Under the pieces are notes generated by a model. That model had not been told where the DNA came from and searched no databases. It saw only the letters and a program-made list of their open reading frames with translations. Below, piece after piece: positions 1 through 6,922 of a stretch of DNA of 15,292 bases (positions are counted from its first letter, which is position 1; every line of letters starts with the position of its first letter). The stretch spans positions 1-15,292 of the forward strand of contig CAMFPD010000032.1 of assembly GCA_945971355.1 (NCBI GenBank). The letters run 5' to 3'. This DNA comes from an uncultured Lachnobacterium sp. (lineage in GTDB: Bacteria; Bacillota; Clostridia; Lachnospirales; Lachnospiraceae). Both the position numbers and the translations under genes were made by a program.

Positions 1-221
1 CAGCACAGTCTATCGCAGTTGCAAGAGACCTTAACTTCGATATGAGCAAGGTTAATGTAAACGGTGGAGCAATCGCTCTTGGACATCCAGTAGGAGCTTC
101 AGGATGCCGTATTCTTGTAACACTCCTTCACGAGATGAAGAGAAGTGGAGCAAACAGAGGTCTTGCTACACTTTGTATCGGTGGTGGAATGGGATGTTCT
201 ACAATCGTTGAGAAATATTAA
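1..221 (+). CDS. thl: Acetyl-CoA acetyltransferase (thiolase), C-terminal end only
   Basis: Partial gene: the frame is open from base 3 and stops with TAA at 219-221, giving 72 C-terminal residues. The thiolase signatures are visible: the GHPVGASG motif with the catalytic His near residues 34-41 of the fragment, and the CIGGGMG motif with the second active-site Cys close to the end. Thiolase II condenses two acetyl-CoA to acetoacetyl-CoA, the first step of butyrate formation in the cytosol. The next genes on the strand carry out later steps of that pathway, which fits the biosynthetic assignment. The start and most of the protein lie upstream of the window. The family call is sure. The substrate is inferred from the operon. 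Confidence 0.95.
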   Translation, partial: AQSIAVARDLNFDMSKVNVNGGAIALGHPVGASGCRILVTLLHEMKRSGANRGLATLCIGGGMGCSTIVEKY

Positions 222-245
222 TTCTTTGCCAAAAAGATATACTGA

Positions 246-264
246 GGGGATGCACCGCATCCCC
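246..264 (+). other. Intercistronic hairpin between thl and hbd
   Basis: GGGGATGC (246-253) and GCATCCCC (257-264) form a perfect 8-bp stem around loop ACC, extended by one A-T pair (245/265). It lies 25 nt after the thiolase stop. The bases that follow (TTATGATGG, then TTTATTTT) are not a continuous U-tract, so it is a weak or partial terminator, or a 3'-end stabiliser or processing point, rather than a full stop. A smaller hairpin, CACCA/TGGTG at 283-295, follows before the hbd ribosome binding site. Confidence 0.55.
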
Positions 265-331
265 TTATGATGGTTTATTTTGCACCAAAATGGTGTCTTA
301 TATACATTTTAAATTCTAGGAGGAATGAAAG

Positions 332-1204
332 ATGAAGGTTGGAGTTATCGGAGCCGGAACAATGGGACAGGGCATTGCAAAAGCATTTGCTCAGACAGAA
401 GGTTATGAAGTAGCACTCTGCGATATCAAGCAGGAGTGGGCTGAAGGCGGAAAAGACAAGATTGCTAAAGGATATGCAAGACTTGTAGAAAAAGGAAAAA
501 TGACACAGGAAGCTGTAGATGCTATCCTTGCTAAAATTACACCAGGTTTAAAAGAGGATTTATGCAAAGATGCAGATCTTATCGTAGAGGCAGCTTTTGA
601 GAATATGGAAGTTAAGAAGACAACATTCGCTGAGTTAGACAAGATTGCTAAGCCAGAGTGTATCTTTGCTTCAAATACATCATCACTTTCAATCACAGAG
701 ATTGGAAATGGATTGACACGTCCAATGATTGGAATGCACTTCTTCAATCCAGCAGACAGAATGAAGCTTATCGAGGTTATCGCAGGTGTTAATACACCAG
801 CTGAGACTGTTGAGGCTATCAAGAAGATTTCTGAGGAAATTGGAAAGACACCAGTTCAGGTTAACGAGGCAGCTGGTTTCGTGGTAAACCGTATCCTTAT
901 TCCAATGATCAACGAAGCTGCTTTCATCAAGATGGAAGGTGTTTCAGACATCGCTGGTATCGATGCAGCTATGAAGCTTGGTGCTAACCACCCAATGGGA
1001 CCACTTGAGTTAGGAGATTTCATCGGATTAGATATCTGCCTTGCTATTATGGATGTTCTTTACAACGAGACAGGAGACAGCAAGTATCGTGCATGTCCAC
1101 TTCTTCGTAAGATGGTACGTGGTGGAAACCTTGGTGCTAAGAGTGGAAAGGGATTCTACGTATATAACGCAGACCGCACAAAAACACCAGTTGACGCACA
1201 GTAG
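332..1204 (+). CDS. hbd: 3-hydroxybutyryl-CoA dehydrogenase
   Basis: Reduces acetoacetyl-CoA to 3-hydroxybutyryl-CoA with NAD(P)H in the cytosolic butyryl-CoA pathway. The 290-residue length is slightly above the usual roughly 282 of the clostridial enzyme. The N-terminal Rossmann motif GAGTMGQGIA (residues 7-16) binds the nucleotide. The active site is recognisable as Ser117 in SNTSS, His136 in GMHFFNP, Glu148 and Asn186 in FVVNR. The C-terminal dimerisation domain has the family's NHPMGPLELGDFIGLD stretch (219-234). The start is set by AGGAGG at 318-323, eight bases before the ATG. The gene ends in tandem TAG codons (1202-1207). It lies between thl and bcd, separated from bcd by a long structured gap. 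The enzyme family is certain. Confidence 0.97.
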   Translation: MKVGVIGAGTMGQGIAKAFAQTEGYEVALCDIKQEWAEGGKDKIAKGYARLVEKGKMTQEAVDAILAKITPGLKEDLCKDADLIVEAAFENMEVKKTTFAELDKIAKPECIFASNTSSLSITEIGNGLTRPMIGMHFFNPADRMKLIEVIAGVNTPAETVEAIKKISEEIGKTPVQVNEAAGFVVNRILIPMINEAAFIKMEGVSDIAGIDAAMKLGANHPMGPLELGDFIGLDICLAIMDVLYNETGDSKYRACPLLRKMVRGGNLGAKSGKGFYVYNADRTKTPVDAQ

Positions 1205-1210
1205 TAGTGT

Positions 1211-1299
1211 ATAAAACCAGTCTCAGAGAAAACGTATGTGAGGTATGTCTACCAACATGTTTTCTCTGGAGACGTTAACGGAGCAATCCGTGGTTTTAT
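1211..1299 (+). ncRNA. Candidate structured RNA (three-way junction) between hbd and bcd
   Basis: A closing stem of 9 perfect pairs (ATAAAACCA 1211-1219 with TGGTTTTAT 1291-1299) encloses two arms. Arm one pairs GTCTCAGAGAAAAC (1220-1233) with GTTTTCTCTGGAGAC (1259-1273) with a single bulged G. It continues through ATGT/ACAT (1236-1239/1255-1258) and GGTA/TACC (1242-1245/1250-1253) to a four-base loop. Arm two is CGGA-GCAA-TCCG (1279-1290), a stem capped by a GNRA tetraloop. No U-tract follows, so it does not look like a simple terminator. I do not recognise it as a named RNA family. It could be a cis-regulatory or processing element of the butyrate mRNA, or a small palindromic repeat element. 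TATAAT at 1297-1302 with TTAACG at 1275-1280 (16-bp spacer) could be a weak internal promoter in the same place. Confidence 0.55.
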
Positions 1300-1371
1300 A
1301 ATTAAGCGTGTTATTATAAAAGTGTTTTAAAATTAAGCATAAAGAAAATAAATTTTCAAGGAGAATAAATC

Positions 1372-2541
1372 ATGGATTTTACTTTAGACAAGAAACATGA
1401 GATGGCTCGTGACCTGTTCAAGCAGTTCGCAGAGACAGAAGTAAAACCTCTTGCACAGGAGACTGACGAGACAGAGCAGTTCCCAGCAGAGACAGTTGCT
1501 AAGATGGGAAAATATGGATTTATGGGAATTCCTGTACCAAAGGAGTACGGCGGACAGGGATGTGATGCCCTTACATATGTAATGTGTGTAGAAGAGTTGT
1601 CAAAGGTATGTGGTACAACAGGTGTTATCGTTTCAGCTCATACATCACTTTGTGTAGATCCAATTATGACATACGGAACAGAAGAGCAGAAGCAGAAATA
1701 TGTAAAAGACCTTGCTACAGGAAAGAAGCTTGGTGCTTTCGCATTAACAGAGCCAGGTGCTGGTACAGATGCTCAGGGAGCTCAGACAAAGGCTGTTTTA
1801 GATGGAGATGAGTGGGTTCTTAACGGATCTAAGTGCTTCATCACAAACGGTAAAGTTGCAGATGTATATATCGTTATCGCTATCACATCTATCACAGAGG
1901 ATAAGCGTGGACGTAAGAAGAAAAATTTCTCAGCATTCATCGTAGATAAGGATGCACCAGGATTCTCATTCGGAACAAAAGAGAAGAAGATGGGTATCCG
2001 TGGTTCTTCTACATATGAGCTTATTTTCGAGGATTGCAGAATTCCAAAGGATGCTTTACTTGGAGCAGAAGGAAAGGGATTCCCAATCGCTATGCACACA
2101 CTTGATGGTGGACGTATCGGAATTGCAGCTCAGGCACTTGGAATCGCAGAGGGTGCTTTAGAGAGAACAATTGAGTACACAAAAGAGAGAAAACAGTTCG
2201 GACGTACAATCGCAGCTCAGCAGAATACTCAGTTCCAGTTAGCTAACATGGCTACACAGGTTGAGGCTGCTAAGATGTTAGTATACAAGGCTGCTATGAA
2301 GAAGCAGGAGTTCGCAAATGGAGCTAGAGTATCATACTCAGTAGAAGCTGCAATGGCTAAACTCTTCGCTGCAGAGACAGCAATGGATGTTACTACTAAG
2401 TGCGTACAGCTCTTTGGTGGATATGGATACATTCGTGAGTACGATGTAGAGCGTATGATGAGAGATGCTAAGATTACAGAAATCTACGAGGGAACTTCAG
2501 AAGTTCAGCGTATGGTTATTTCAGGAGCTTTACTTAAGTAA
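1372..2541 (+). CDS. bcd: Butyryl-CoA dehydrogenase (short-chain acyl-CoA dehydrogenase)
   Basis: An FAD enzyme that reduces crotonyl-CoA to butyryl-CoA. In clostridia it forms a complex with EtfAB that bifurcates NADH electrons to crotonyl-CoA and ferredoxin. The 389 residues cover the full acyl-CoA dehydrogenase fold. FAD and substrate contacts are seen in FALTEPGAGTDA (about residues 123-134) and FITNG. The helical C-terminal domain has ERKQFGR, QLFGGYGY and the IYEGTSEVQR motif, whose Glu373 is the expected catalytic base. An AAGGAG site precedes the ATG. It is followed by the two etf genes at short spacing, the conserved clostridial arrangement. Codon use is strongly biased to ACA, CCA and GCA/GCT, as expected of a highly expressed gene. 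I infer butyryl-CoA specificity from context. The family itself is certain. Confidence 0.97.
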   Translation: MDFTLDKKHEMARDLFKQFAETEVKPLAQETDETEQFPAETVAKMGKYGFMGIPVPKEYGGQGCDALTYVMCVEELSKVCGTTGVIVSAHTSLCVDPIMTYGTEEQKQKYVKDLATGKKLGAFALTEPGAGTDAQGAQTKAVLDGDEWVLNGSKCFITNGKVADVYIVIAITSITEDKRGRKKKNFSAFIVDKDAPGFSFGTKEKKMGIRGSSTYELIFEDCRIPKDALLGAEGKGFPIAMHTLDGGRIGIAAQALGIAEGALERTIEYTKERKQFGRTIAAQQNTQFQLANMATQVEAAKMLVYKAAMKKQEFANGARVSYSVEAAMAKLFAAETAMDVTTKCVQLFGGYGYIREYDVERMMRDAKITEIYEGTSEVQRMVISGALLK

Positions 2542-2579
2542 TTAGCACTAAGATTTGATAATAGAAGGAGATAAAATAC

Positions 2580-3362
2580 ATGAATATCGTAGTATGTATT
2601 AAACAGGTTCCTGACACAAAGGGTGGAGTTAAATTCAACCCAGATGGAACACTTGATAGAGCATCAATGCTTGCAATCATGAATCCAGATGATAAAGCAG
2701 GTCTTGAGGCAGCACTTAGAATCAAAGATGAGACAGGAGCTAAGGTTACAGTTGTAACTATGGGTCTTCCAAAGGCTGATGCAGTTCTTCGTGAAGCATT
2801 AGCAATGGGAGCAGATGAAGCAGTTCTCGTAACAGACAGAGTATTAGGTGGAGCTGATACATGGGCAACATCAAGCACAGTTGCAGCAGCACTTAGAAAT
2901 CTTGATTATGATATCGTAATCACAGGACGTCAGGCTATCGACGGAGATACAGCACAGGTTGGACCACAGATTGCAGTTCATCTTGGACTTCCAGTAATTT
3001 CTTACGCTGAGGACATCAAGATTGATGGAGATTCAGTTATCGTAAAACGTCAGTATGAGGACAGATATCATGAAGTAAAGGCTAAGATGCCAGTACTTAT
3101 CACTGCTCTTTCAGAGTTAAATGAGCCAAGATACATGACACCAGGCGGAATCTTCGACGCTTGTGATAAAGAAGTTACAGTATGGGGCAGAGCAGATCTT
3201 AAGGATCTTGATGATGCAAATATTGGACTTAAGGGTTCTCCAACAAAGATTGCTAAGGCTTCTGATAAGGTGCCAAAGGGAGCAGGAGAGAAAGTTAACC
3301 TTGACCCAGCAGAGTCAGTTAATTACCTTATGGAGAAATTCAAAGAGAAACACATCATTTAA
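2580..3362 (+). CDS. etfB: Electron-transfer flavoprotein, beta subunit
   Basis: A 260-residue EtfB, the usual length, starting MNIVVCIKQVPDT as in clostridial bifurcating Etf proteins. The nucleotide-binding region carries DTWATS (93-98) and GRQAIDGDTAQVGP (116-129), which in bifurcating Etfs lie at the second (beta) flavin site. Together with EtfA and Bcd it is expected to couple crotonyl-CoA reduction by NADH to ferredoxin reduction. AAGGAG lies 10 nt upstream of the ATG, 38 nt after bcd. The stop codon TAA at 3360-3362 abuts the etfA ribosome binding site, so the two subunits are probably translated in a coupled way. The subunit assignment is certain. The bifurcating function is inferred from family and operon. 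Confidence 0.96.
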   Translation: MNIVVCIKQVPDTKGGVKFNPDGTLDRASMLAIMNPDDKAGLEAALRIKDETGAKVTVVTMGLPKADAVLREALAMGADEAVLVTDRVLGGADTWATSSTVAAALRNLDYDIVITGRQAIDGDTAQVGPQIAVHLGLPVISYAEDIKIDGDSVIVKRQYEDRYHEVKAKMPVLITALSELNEPRYMTPGGIFDACDKEVTVWGRADLKDLDDANIGLKGSPTKIAKASDKVPKGAGEKVNLDPAESVNYLMEKFKEKHII

Positions 3363-3376
3363 TGGAGGAACCAAAA

Positions 3377-4426
3377 ATGGGTTTAGAAGAATATAAGGGC
3401 GTATATATCTACGCACAGCAGGTAGACAATGAGCTTAGCGCTATTGCTTTCGAGTTAATCGGAAAAGCTAAAGAGTTAGCAGCAGATTTAAATACAGATG
3501 TAACTGCAGTACTCCTTGGATCTAACGTAAAGGCATTGGCTGATGAGTTAGGTGAGTACGGTGCAGATAAGGTTATCGTAGTTGATAATCCAGCATTAGA
3601 GACATACAGAACAGAGCCATATGCACAGGCACTTGTTTCTGTTATTGAAGAGTACAAACCAGAAATTCTTTTGGTAGGTGCTACAGCAATCGGTCGTGAT
3701 CTTGGACCAACAGTTTCAGCTAGAGTTGCAACAGGACTTACAGCTGACTGTACAAAACTTGAGATTGGAGACTTCCCACTTGTGGCTGTTCCAGGAAAAG
3801 AAGACGAGCAGAAGCACAATCAGCTTCTTATGACACGTCCTGCTTTCGGTGGAAACACAATCGCTACAATCGCATGTCCAGACAACCGCCCACAGATGGC
3901 AACAGTTCGTCCTGGTGTTATGCAGAAGCTTCCAAGAGAGGCTGGACGTAAGGCAGAGGTTATCGAGTTTAACCCAGCACTTGAGGAGAACAACCGTTAC
4001 GTAGAGATTCTTAATGTAGTTAAGGCAGTTGGAAACGTAGAGAACATCATGGATGCAAAGGTTCTTGTATCTGGTGGTCGTGGAGTTGGAAGCGAAGAGA
4101 ACTTTGCAATGTTAAAGGATCTCGCAGCTTGCTTCGATGGTGGTATGGTTTCATGCTCACGTGCAGTTGTAGAGAATGGATGGTTACCAGCTGATTATCA
4201 GGTAGGACAGACAGGAAAAACTGTACGTCCACAGATTTACTTCGCAGTAGGTATCTCTGGAGCAATCCAGCACGTTGCTGGTATGGAAGAGTCTGATCTC
4301 ATCATCGCAATCAACAAAGACGAAGATGCACCTATCTTCGATGTTGCTGATTACGGATTAGTTGGAGATCTTAACAAGATTATTCCACAGCTCACAGAAG
4401 CTCTTAAGGCTGCTAAGACAGAGTAA
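3377..4426 (+). CDS. etfA: Electron-transfer flavoprotein, alpha subunit
   Basis: Partner of EtfB, carrying the C-terminal FAD domain. From ATG 3377 the protein has 349 residues. Typical alpha-subunit motifs follow in order: SGGRGVGSEENF (232-243), SRAVVENGW (261-269), GQTGKTV (277-283), AVGISGAIQHVAGM (290-303), AINKDEDAPIF (311-321) and ADYGLVGD (324-331). I chose 3377 and not the upstream in-frame ATG at 3362. GGAGG at 3364-3368 then sits eight bases before the start, and the N-terminus MGLEEYKGVYIYAQQ matches the family. The 3362 ATG overlaps the etfB stop and has no ribosome binding site of its own. This is the last gene of the operon and is followed by strong hairpins. No extra ferredoxin domain is present at the N-terminus. 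Confidence 0.96.
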   Translation: MGLEEYKGVYIYAQQVDNELSAIAFELIGKAKELAADLNTDVTAVLLGSNVKALADELGEYGADKVIVVDNPALETYRTEPYAQALVSVIEEYKPEILLVGATAIGRDLGPTVSARVATGLTADCTKLEIGDFPLVAVPGKEDEQKHNQLLMTRPAFGGNTIATIACPDNRPQMATVRPGVMQKLPREAGRKAEVIEFNPALEENNRYVEILNVVKAVGNVENIMDAKVLVSGGRGVGSEENFAMLKDLAACFDGGMVSCSRAVVENGWLPADYQVGQTGKTVRPQIYFAVGISGAIQHVAGMEESDLIIAINKDEDAPIFDVADYGLVGDLNKIIPQLTEALKAAKTE

Positions 4427-4444
4427 GTAATAAAAAAGATAAGG

Positions 4445-4478
4445 TAAGGGACGAATCCTAGGATTCGTCCCTTATTTG
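4445..4478 (+). terminator. Intrinsic terminator of the butyrate operon
   Basis: A perfect 30-bp palindrome at 4445-4474 (arms TAAGGGACGAATCC and its complement, meeting at the central TA) begins 18 nt after the etfA stop. It is followed by TTTGTTAT, a short U-rich run. The stem is stable and well placed, so it very probably ends the thl-hbd-bcd-etfBA transcript. Because it is symmetric, it would fold equally on the other strand. Confidence 0.75.
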
Positions 4479-4510
4479 TTATGGCGACGAGTCAAGTGAC
4501 CATAACAAAT
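4474..4510 (+). repeat. Second hairpin after etfA (11-bp inverted repeat)
   Basis: ATTTGTTATGG (4474-4484) pairs perfectly with CCATAACAAAT (4500-4510) around a 15-nt loop. The loop plus stem edge contains an alternative small palindrome, GTCAAGTGAC (4491-4500). The hairpin shares one base with the first palindrome and ends just before a promoter -35 box. It may be a backup terminator or part of a composite repeat unit with the first palindrome. The sequence does not decide between these. Confidence 0.5.
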
Positions 4511-4513
4511 AAA

Positions 4514-4542
4514 TTGCTTTTTATATGTGTAAGTAGTATAAT
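4514..4542 (+). promoter_or_regulatory. Sigma-A-type promoter upstream of the P1 peptidase leader
   Basis: TTGCTT (4514-4519) and TATAAT (4537-4542) are separated by exactly 17 bp, a near-consensus housekeeping promoter. Transcription would start around 4549 and run into the leader hairpin and terminator at 4602-4641 before reaching the peptidase gene at 4708. No other convincing promoter is seen closer to that gene. Confidence 0.7.
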
Positions 4543-4548
4543 TACAAC

Positions 4549-4641
4549 AGCAATTTGTAATGCATTATTACATACTGTGAACAAGGATAGATAAAAATGA
4601 GGAACAAGGTCGCTGTTTCATGCCAGACCTTGTTCTTTTAA
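4549..4641 (+). ncRNA. Leader RNA or small RNA ending in a terminator
   Basis: The expected transcript from the promoter at 4514-4542 is about 93 nt long. It first folds TGTAAT/ATTACA (4556-4561/4567-4572), closed by CAG/CTG (4548-4550/4575-4577). It ends in GAACAAGGTC (4602-4611) paired with GACCTTGTTC (4626-4635), followed by TTTTAAT. The 8-mer GAACAAGG also occurs at 4579-4586, so the 3' arm has two possible partners. This fits either a stand-alone small RNA or an attenuation leader for the peptidase-coaBC genes. I recognise no known riboswitch or T-box. Confidence 0.5.
4602..4641 (+). terminator. Intrinsic terminator in the leader of the peptidase gene
   Basis: A perfect 10-bp stem (4602-4611 with 4626-4635) with a 14-nt loop is followed directly by TTTTAAT. 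It lies between a strong promoter and the next gene, about 66 nt before the chosen start codon. It would stop most transcripts unless it is read through or antiterminated. Confidence 0.75.
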
Positions 4642-4707
4642 TATGATTTAGAATAAAGATTGTAAAATAAGACCAAATTATTATTTGTTAGGTAGAGGAA
4701 AATGATG

Positions 4708-5673
4708 ATGAAAGAAATAGATTTTATGGAAATAGGAGGCTTCATGGTAGGCCAAGCAGAGGATACAGATGGAATAACTGGAATTACAGTTATGCTTATG
4801 GATAAACAGTCTCCGTCAGGTGTTGATATCAGAGGAGGAGGTCCTGCTTCCCGAGAAACACCATTACTAAATTCAGTGGCAGATTGTCAGGGACTCCATG
4901 CAATTATATTAGGAGGGGGTTCTGCCTATGGACTTGATGCGGCAGGTGGCGTGATGGAGTATCTGGAGGAAAAAGGTATTGGATTGGAAGTTGGAGTTGC
5001 TAGAGTTCCATTGGTATGCCAGTCTGATATTTTTGACTTGGGAATTGGCGATTCGAAAAGCAGACCGGATAAGGCGATGGCGAGAAGGGCATGTGAAAAT
5101 GCGAGCTACAATTCAGTACAGCAGGGAAATCATGGAGCTGGAATGGGTGCTACAGTAGGTAAATATCGTGGACCACAATTTTGTATGAAAGGTGGTATCG
5201 GAACCTATGCAGTGGAAATTGAAGGCCTTAAGGTAGGGGCTATGGTTGTTGTCAATGCCTGTGGAGATATTTATGATATTGAGACAAACCAAGTGATTGC
5301 AGGATGCTTGAACCCAGATGGAACATTGGTAAATGATGAGCTTGCATTTTTTCAGGATGCGGCTAAAATGATGATAGCGGCAAAAGAAAGAACAAACACC
5401 ACAATTGGTATAGTGGTGACAAATGCCAAGATGGAAAAGACGGCATTAAATAAGGTGGCGTCAATGGCACATAATGGTTATGGAAGAGCTATTCGTCCAG
5501 TACACACTATGATGGATGGAGACAGCATATATGCAGTATCTACAGGTGATATGGAGGCGGATATTAATCTGGTGGGTCCATTGGCTGCTTACGTGATGGG
5601 AAAAGCCATAGGCAGAGGCTGTGAAAATGCCGAGTCTATTGCAGGTGTGAGAGCGGTCAGTGATTTATCTTAG
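4708..5673 (+). CDS. P1 family (DmpA/ThnT/NylC-like) N-terminal-nucleophile peptidase
   Basis: A self-cleaving hydrolase of the DmpA-ArgJ fold (MEROPS S58 type). Known members act on beta-alanyl peptides (BapA), D-amino-peptides (DmpA), nylon oligomers (NylC) or pantetheine amides (ThnT). Residue numbers count from the first ATG (4702; 323 aa). The Gly-rich GGGSAYGLDAAGG (71-83), GNHGAGMGATVGK (142-154), and the GRAIRPVHT...DGDSIYAVSTGD block (261-283) are family hallmarks. Asn232-Thr233 in NTTIGIVVTNAK is the likely autocleavage site, making Thr233 the nucleophile. Three ATGs are stacked at 4702, 4705 and 4708. The third is best spaced (8 nt) from GAGGA at 4695-4699. There is no signal peptide, so it is cytosolic. 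It lies 49 nt upstream of coaBC and is probably co-transcribed with it. The substrate is unknown. Confidence 0.88.
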   Translation: MKEIDFMEIGGFMVGQAEDTDGITGITVMLMDKQSPSGVDIRGGGPASRETPLLNSVADCQGLHAIILGGGSAYGLDAAGGVMEYLEEKGIGLEVGVARVPLVCQSDIFDLGIGDSKSRPDKAMARRACENASYNSVQQGNHGAGMGATVGKYRGPQFCMKGGIGTYAVEIEGLKVGAMVVVNACGDIYDIETNQVIAGCLNPDGTLVNDELAFFQDAAKMMIAAKERTNTTIGIVVTNAKMEKTALNKVASMAHNGYGRAIRPVHTMMDGDSIYAVSTGDMEADINLVGPLAAYVMGKAIGRGCENAESIAGVRAVSDLS

Positions 5674-5722
5674 GAAGTCAAAATGCTGGTACGTTCTTAA
5701 AAAATAAAAAAGAGGTAGAGAT

Positions 5723-6922
5723 ATGTTAAAGGGAAAAACAGTTGTATTAGGTGTTACAGGAAGTATAGCTGCATATAAAATAGCAAATCTGGCAAGTGCA
5801 TTAGTGAAGCTTCATGCAGATGTGAATGTGATAATGACAAAGAATGCCACAAATTTTATAAATCCAATTACATTTGAGACATTAACAGGAAACAAGTGCC
5901 TTGTTGATACATTTGATAGAAATTTTGAGTTTAATGTGGAGCATGTTGCATTGGCAAAGAGGGCAGATATTTTCATGGTTGCACCGGCATCTGCTAATGT
6001 CATTGGAAAGATTGCAGGTGGAATAGCTGACGATATGTTAACTACAACTATAATGGCTGCAAAATGTCCAAAGCTTATATCACCGGCAATGAACACAAAC
6101 ATGTTTGAGAATCCTATAGTGCAGGATAACTTAAAAAAACTTGAAAATTATGGATACGAAATCATCTCTCCAGCAAGTGGATATCTGGCATGTGGGGATA
6201 CCGGGGCAGGAAAGATGCCTGAGCCGGAAACTCTTCTTCAATATATAATTAAGACAATTGCCTTTGAGAAAGATTTGCTTGGTAAAAATGTTCTTGTAAC
6301 AGCAGGACCTACTCAGGAGAAAATCGATCCAGTCAGATATATAACCAATCATTCTACAGGCAAAATGGGTTATGCTATTGCGGAAAATTGTATGAGAAGA
6401 GGCGCCCATGTAACTCTTGTGAGTGGACCGGTTGCAATAGAACCTCCTATGTTTGTGGAAGTGGTTAAAGTCATAAGTGCCCAGGAAATGGCAGATGCAG
6501 TTATAGAGAGAGCGGCCAAGCAGGATATTATAATAAAGTCAGCAGCTGTCGCAGATTACAGACCTGTGAATCCGGCCGATGAGAAGATAAAGAAAAAGGA
6601 CAATGAAGCATCGGTAATAGAACTTGAGAGAACGACAGATATACTTTCTTATCTAGGAAGCCACAAAACAGATGGGCAGTTTATATGTGGGTTTTCTATG
6701 GAAACAGAGAATATGCTGGAGAATTCAAAGGCTAAGCTTGCGAAGAAAAATGTGGATATGATAGTCGCAAATAATCTCAAGGTAGCAGGGGCTGGATTTG
6801 GAACTGATACTAATATAGTTACAATTATCACAGCTGATGATTGCAAGGAGCTTGAGATAATGACAAAGGCGGAGGTTGCTGCCGCCATCATTGATGAAAT
6901 TGTCTCAAGAGTAAATTTGTAA
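5723..6922 (+). CDS. coaBC: Bifunctional phosphopantothenoylcysteine decarboxylase / phosphopantothenate-cysteine ligase
   Basis: Makes 4'-phosphopantetheine in two steps of coenzyme A synthesis. The N-terminal CoaC flavoprotein domain (about 1-180) shows GSIAAYK (13-19), His74 in EHVALAKRAD, PAMNTNMF (121-128) and Cys157 in ACGDTGAGKMPEP. The C-terminal CoaB domain (about 187-399) shows VTAGPTQEKIDPVRYITN (192-209), STGKMG, AAVADYRP (274-281) and the KIKKKDN lysine motif (288-294). The length of 399 residues is normal for the fusion. AGAGG at 5711-5715 precedes the ATG. It follows the P1 peptidase at 49 nt with no terminator between them. It converges with the uracil permease gene across a gap holding a long inverted repeat. 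Confidence 0.96.
   Translation: MLKGKTVVLGVTGSIAAYKIANLASALVKLHADVNVIMTKNATNFINPITFETLTGNKCLVDTFDRNFEFNVEHVALAKRADIFMVAPASANVIGKIAGGIADDMLTTTIMAAKCPKLISPAMNTNMFENPIVQDNLKKLENYGYEIISPASGYLACGDTGAGKMPEPETLLQYIIKTIAFEKDLLGKNVLVTAGPTQEKIDPVRYITNHSTGKMGYAIAENCMRRGAHVTLVSGPVAIEPPMFVEVVKVISAQEMADAVIERAAKQDIIIKSAAVADYRPVNPADEKIKKKDNEASVIELERTTDILSYLGSHKTDGQFICGFSMETENMLENSKAKLAKKNVDMIVANNLKVAGAGFGTDTNIVTIITADDCKELEIMTKAEVAAAIIDEIVSRVNL

Noticed and set aside
403..822. Minus-strand 139-codon open frame inside hbd
   Set aside because: Shadow of a highly biased coding gene on the other strand. No ribosome binding site and no recognisable protein pattern.
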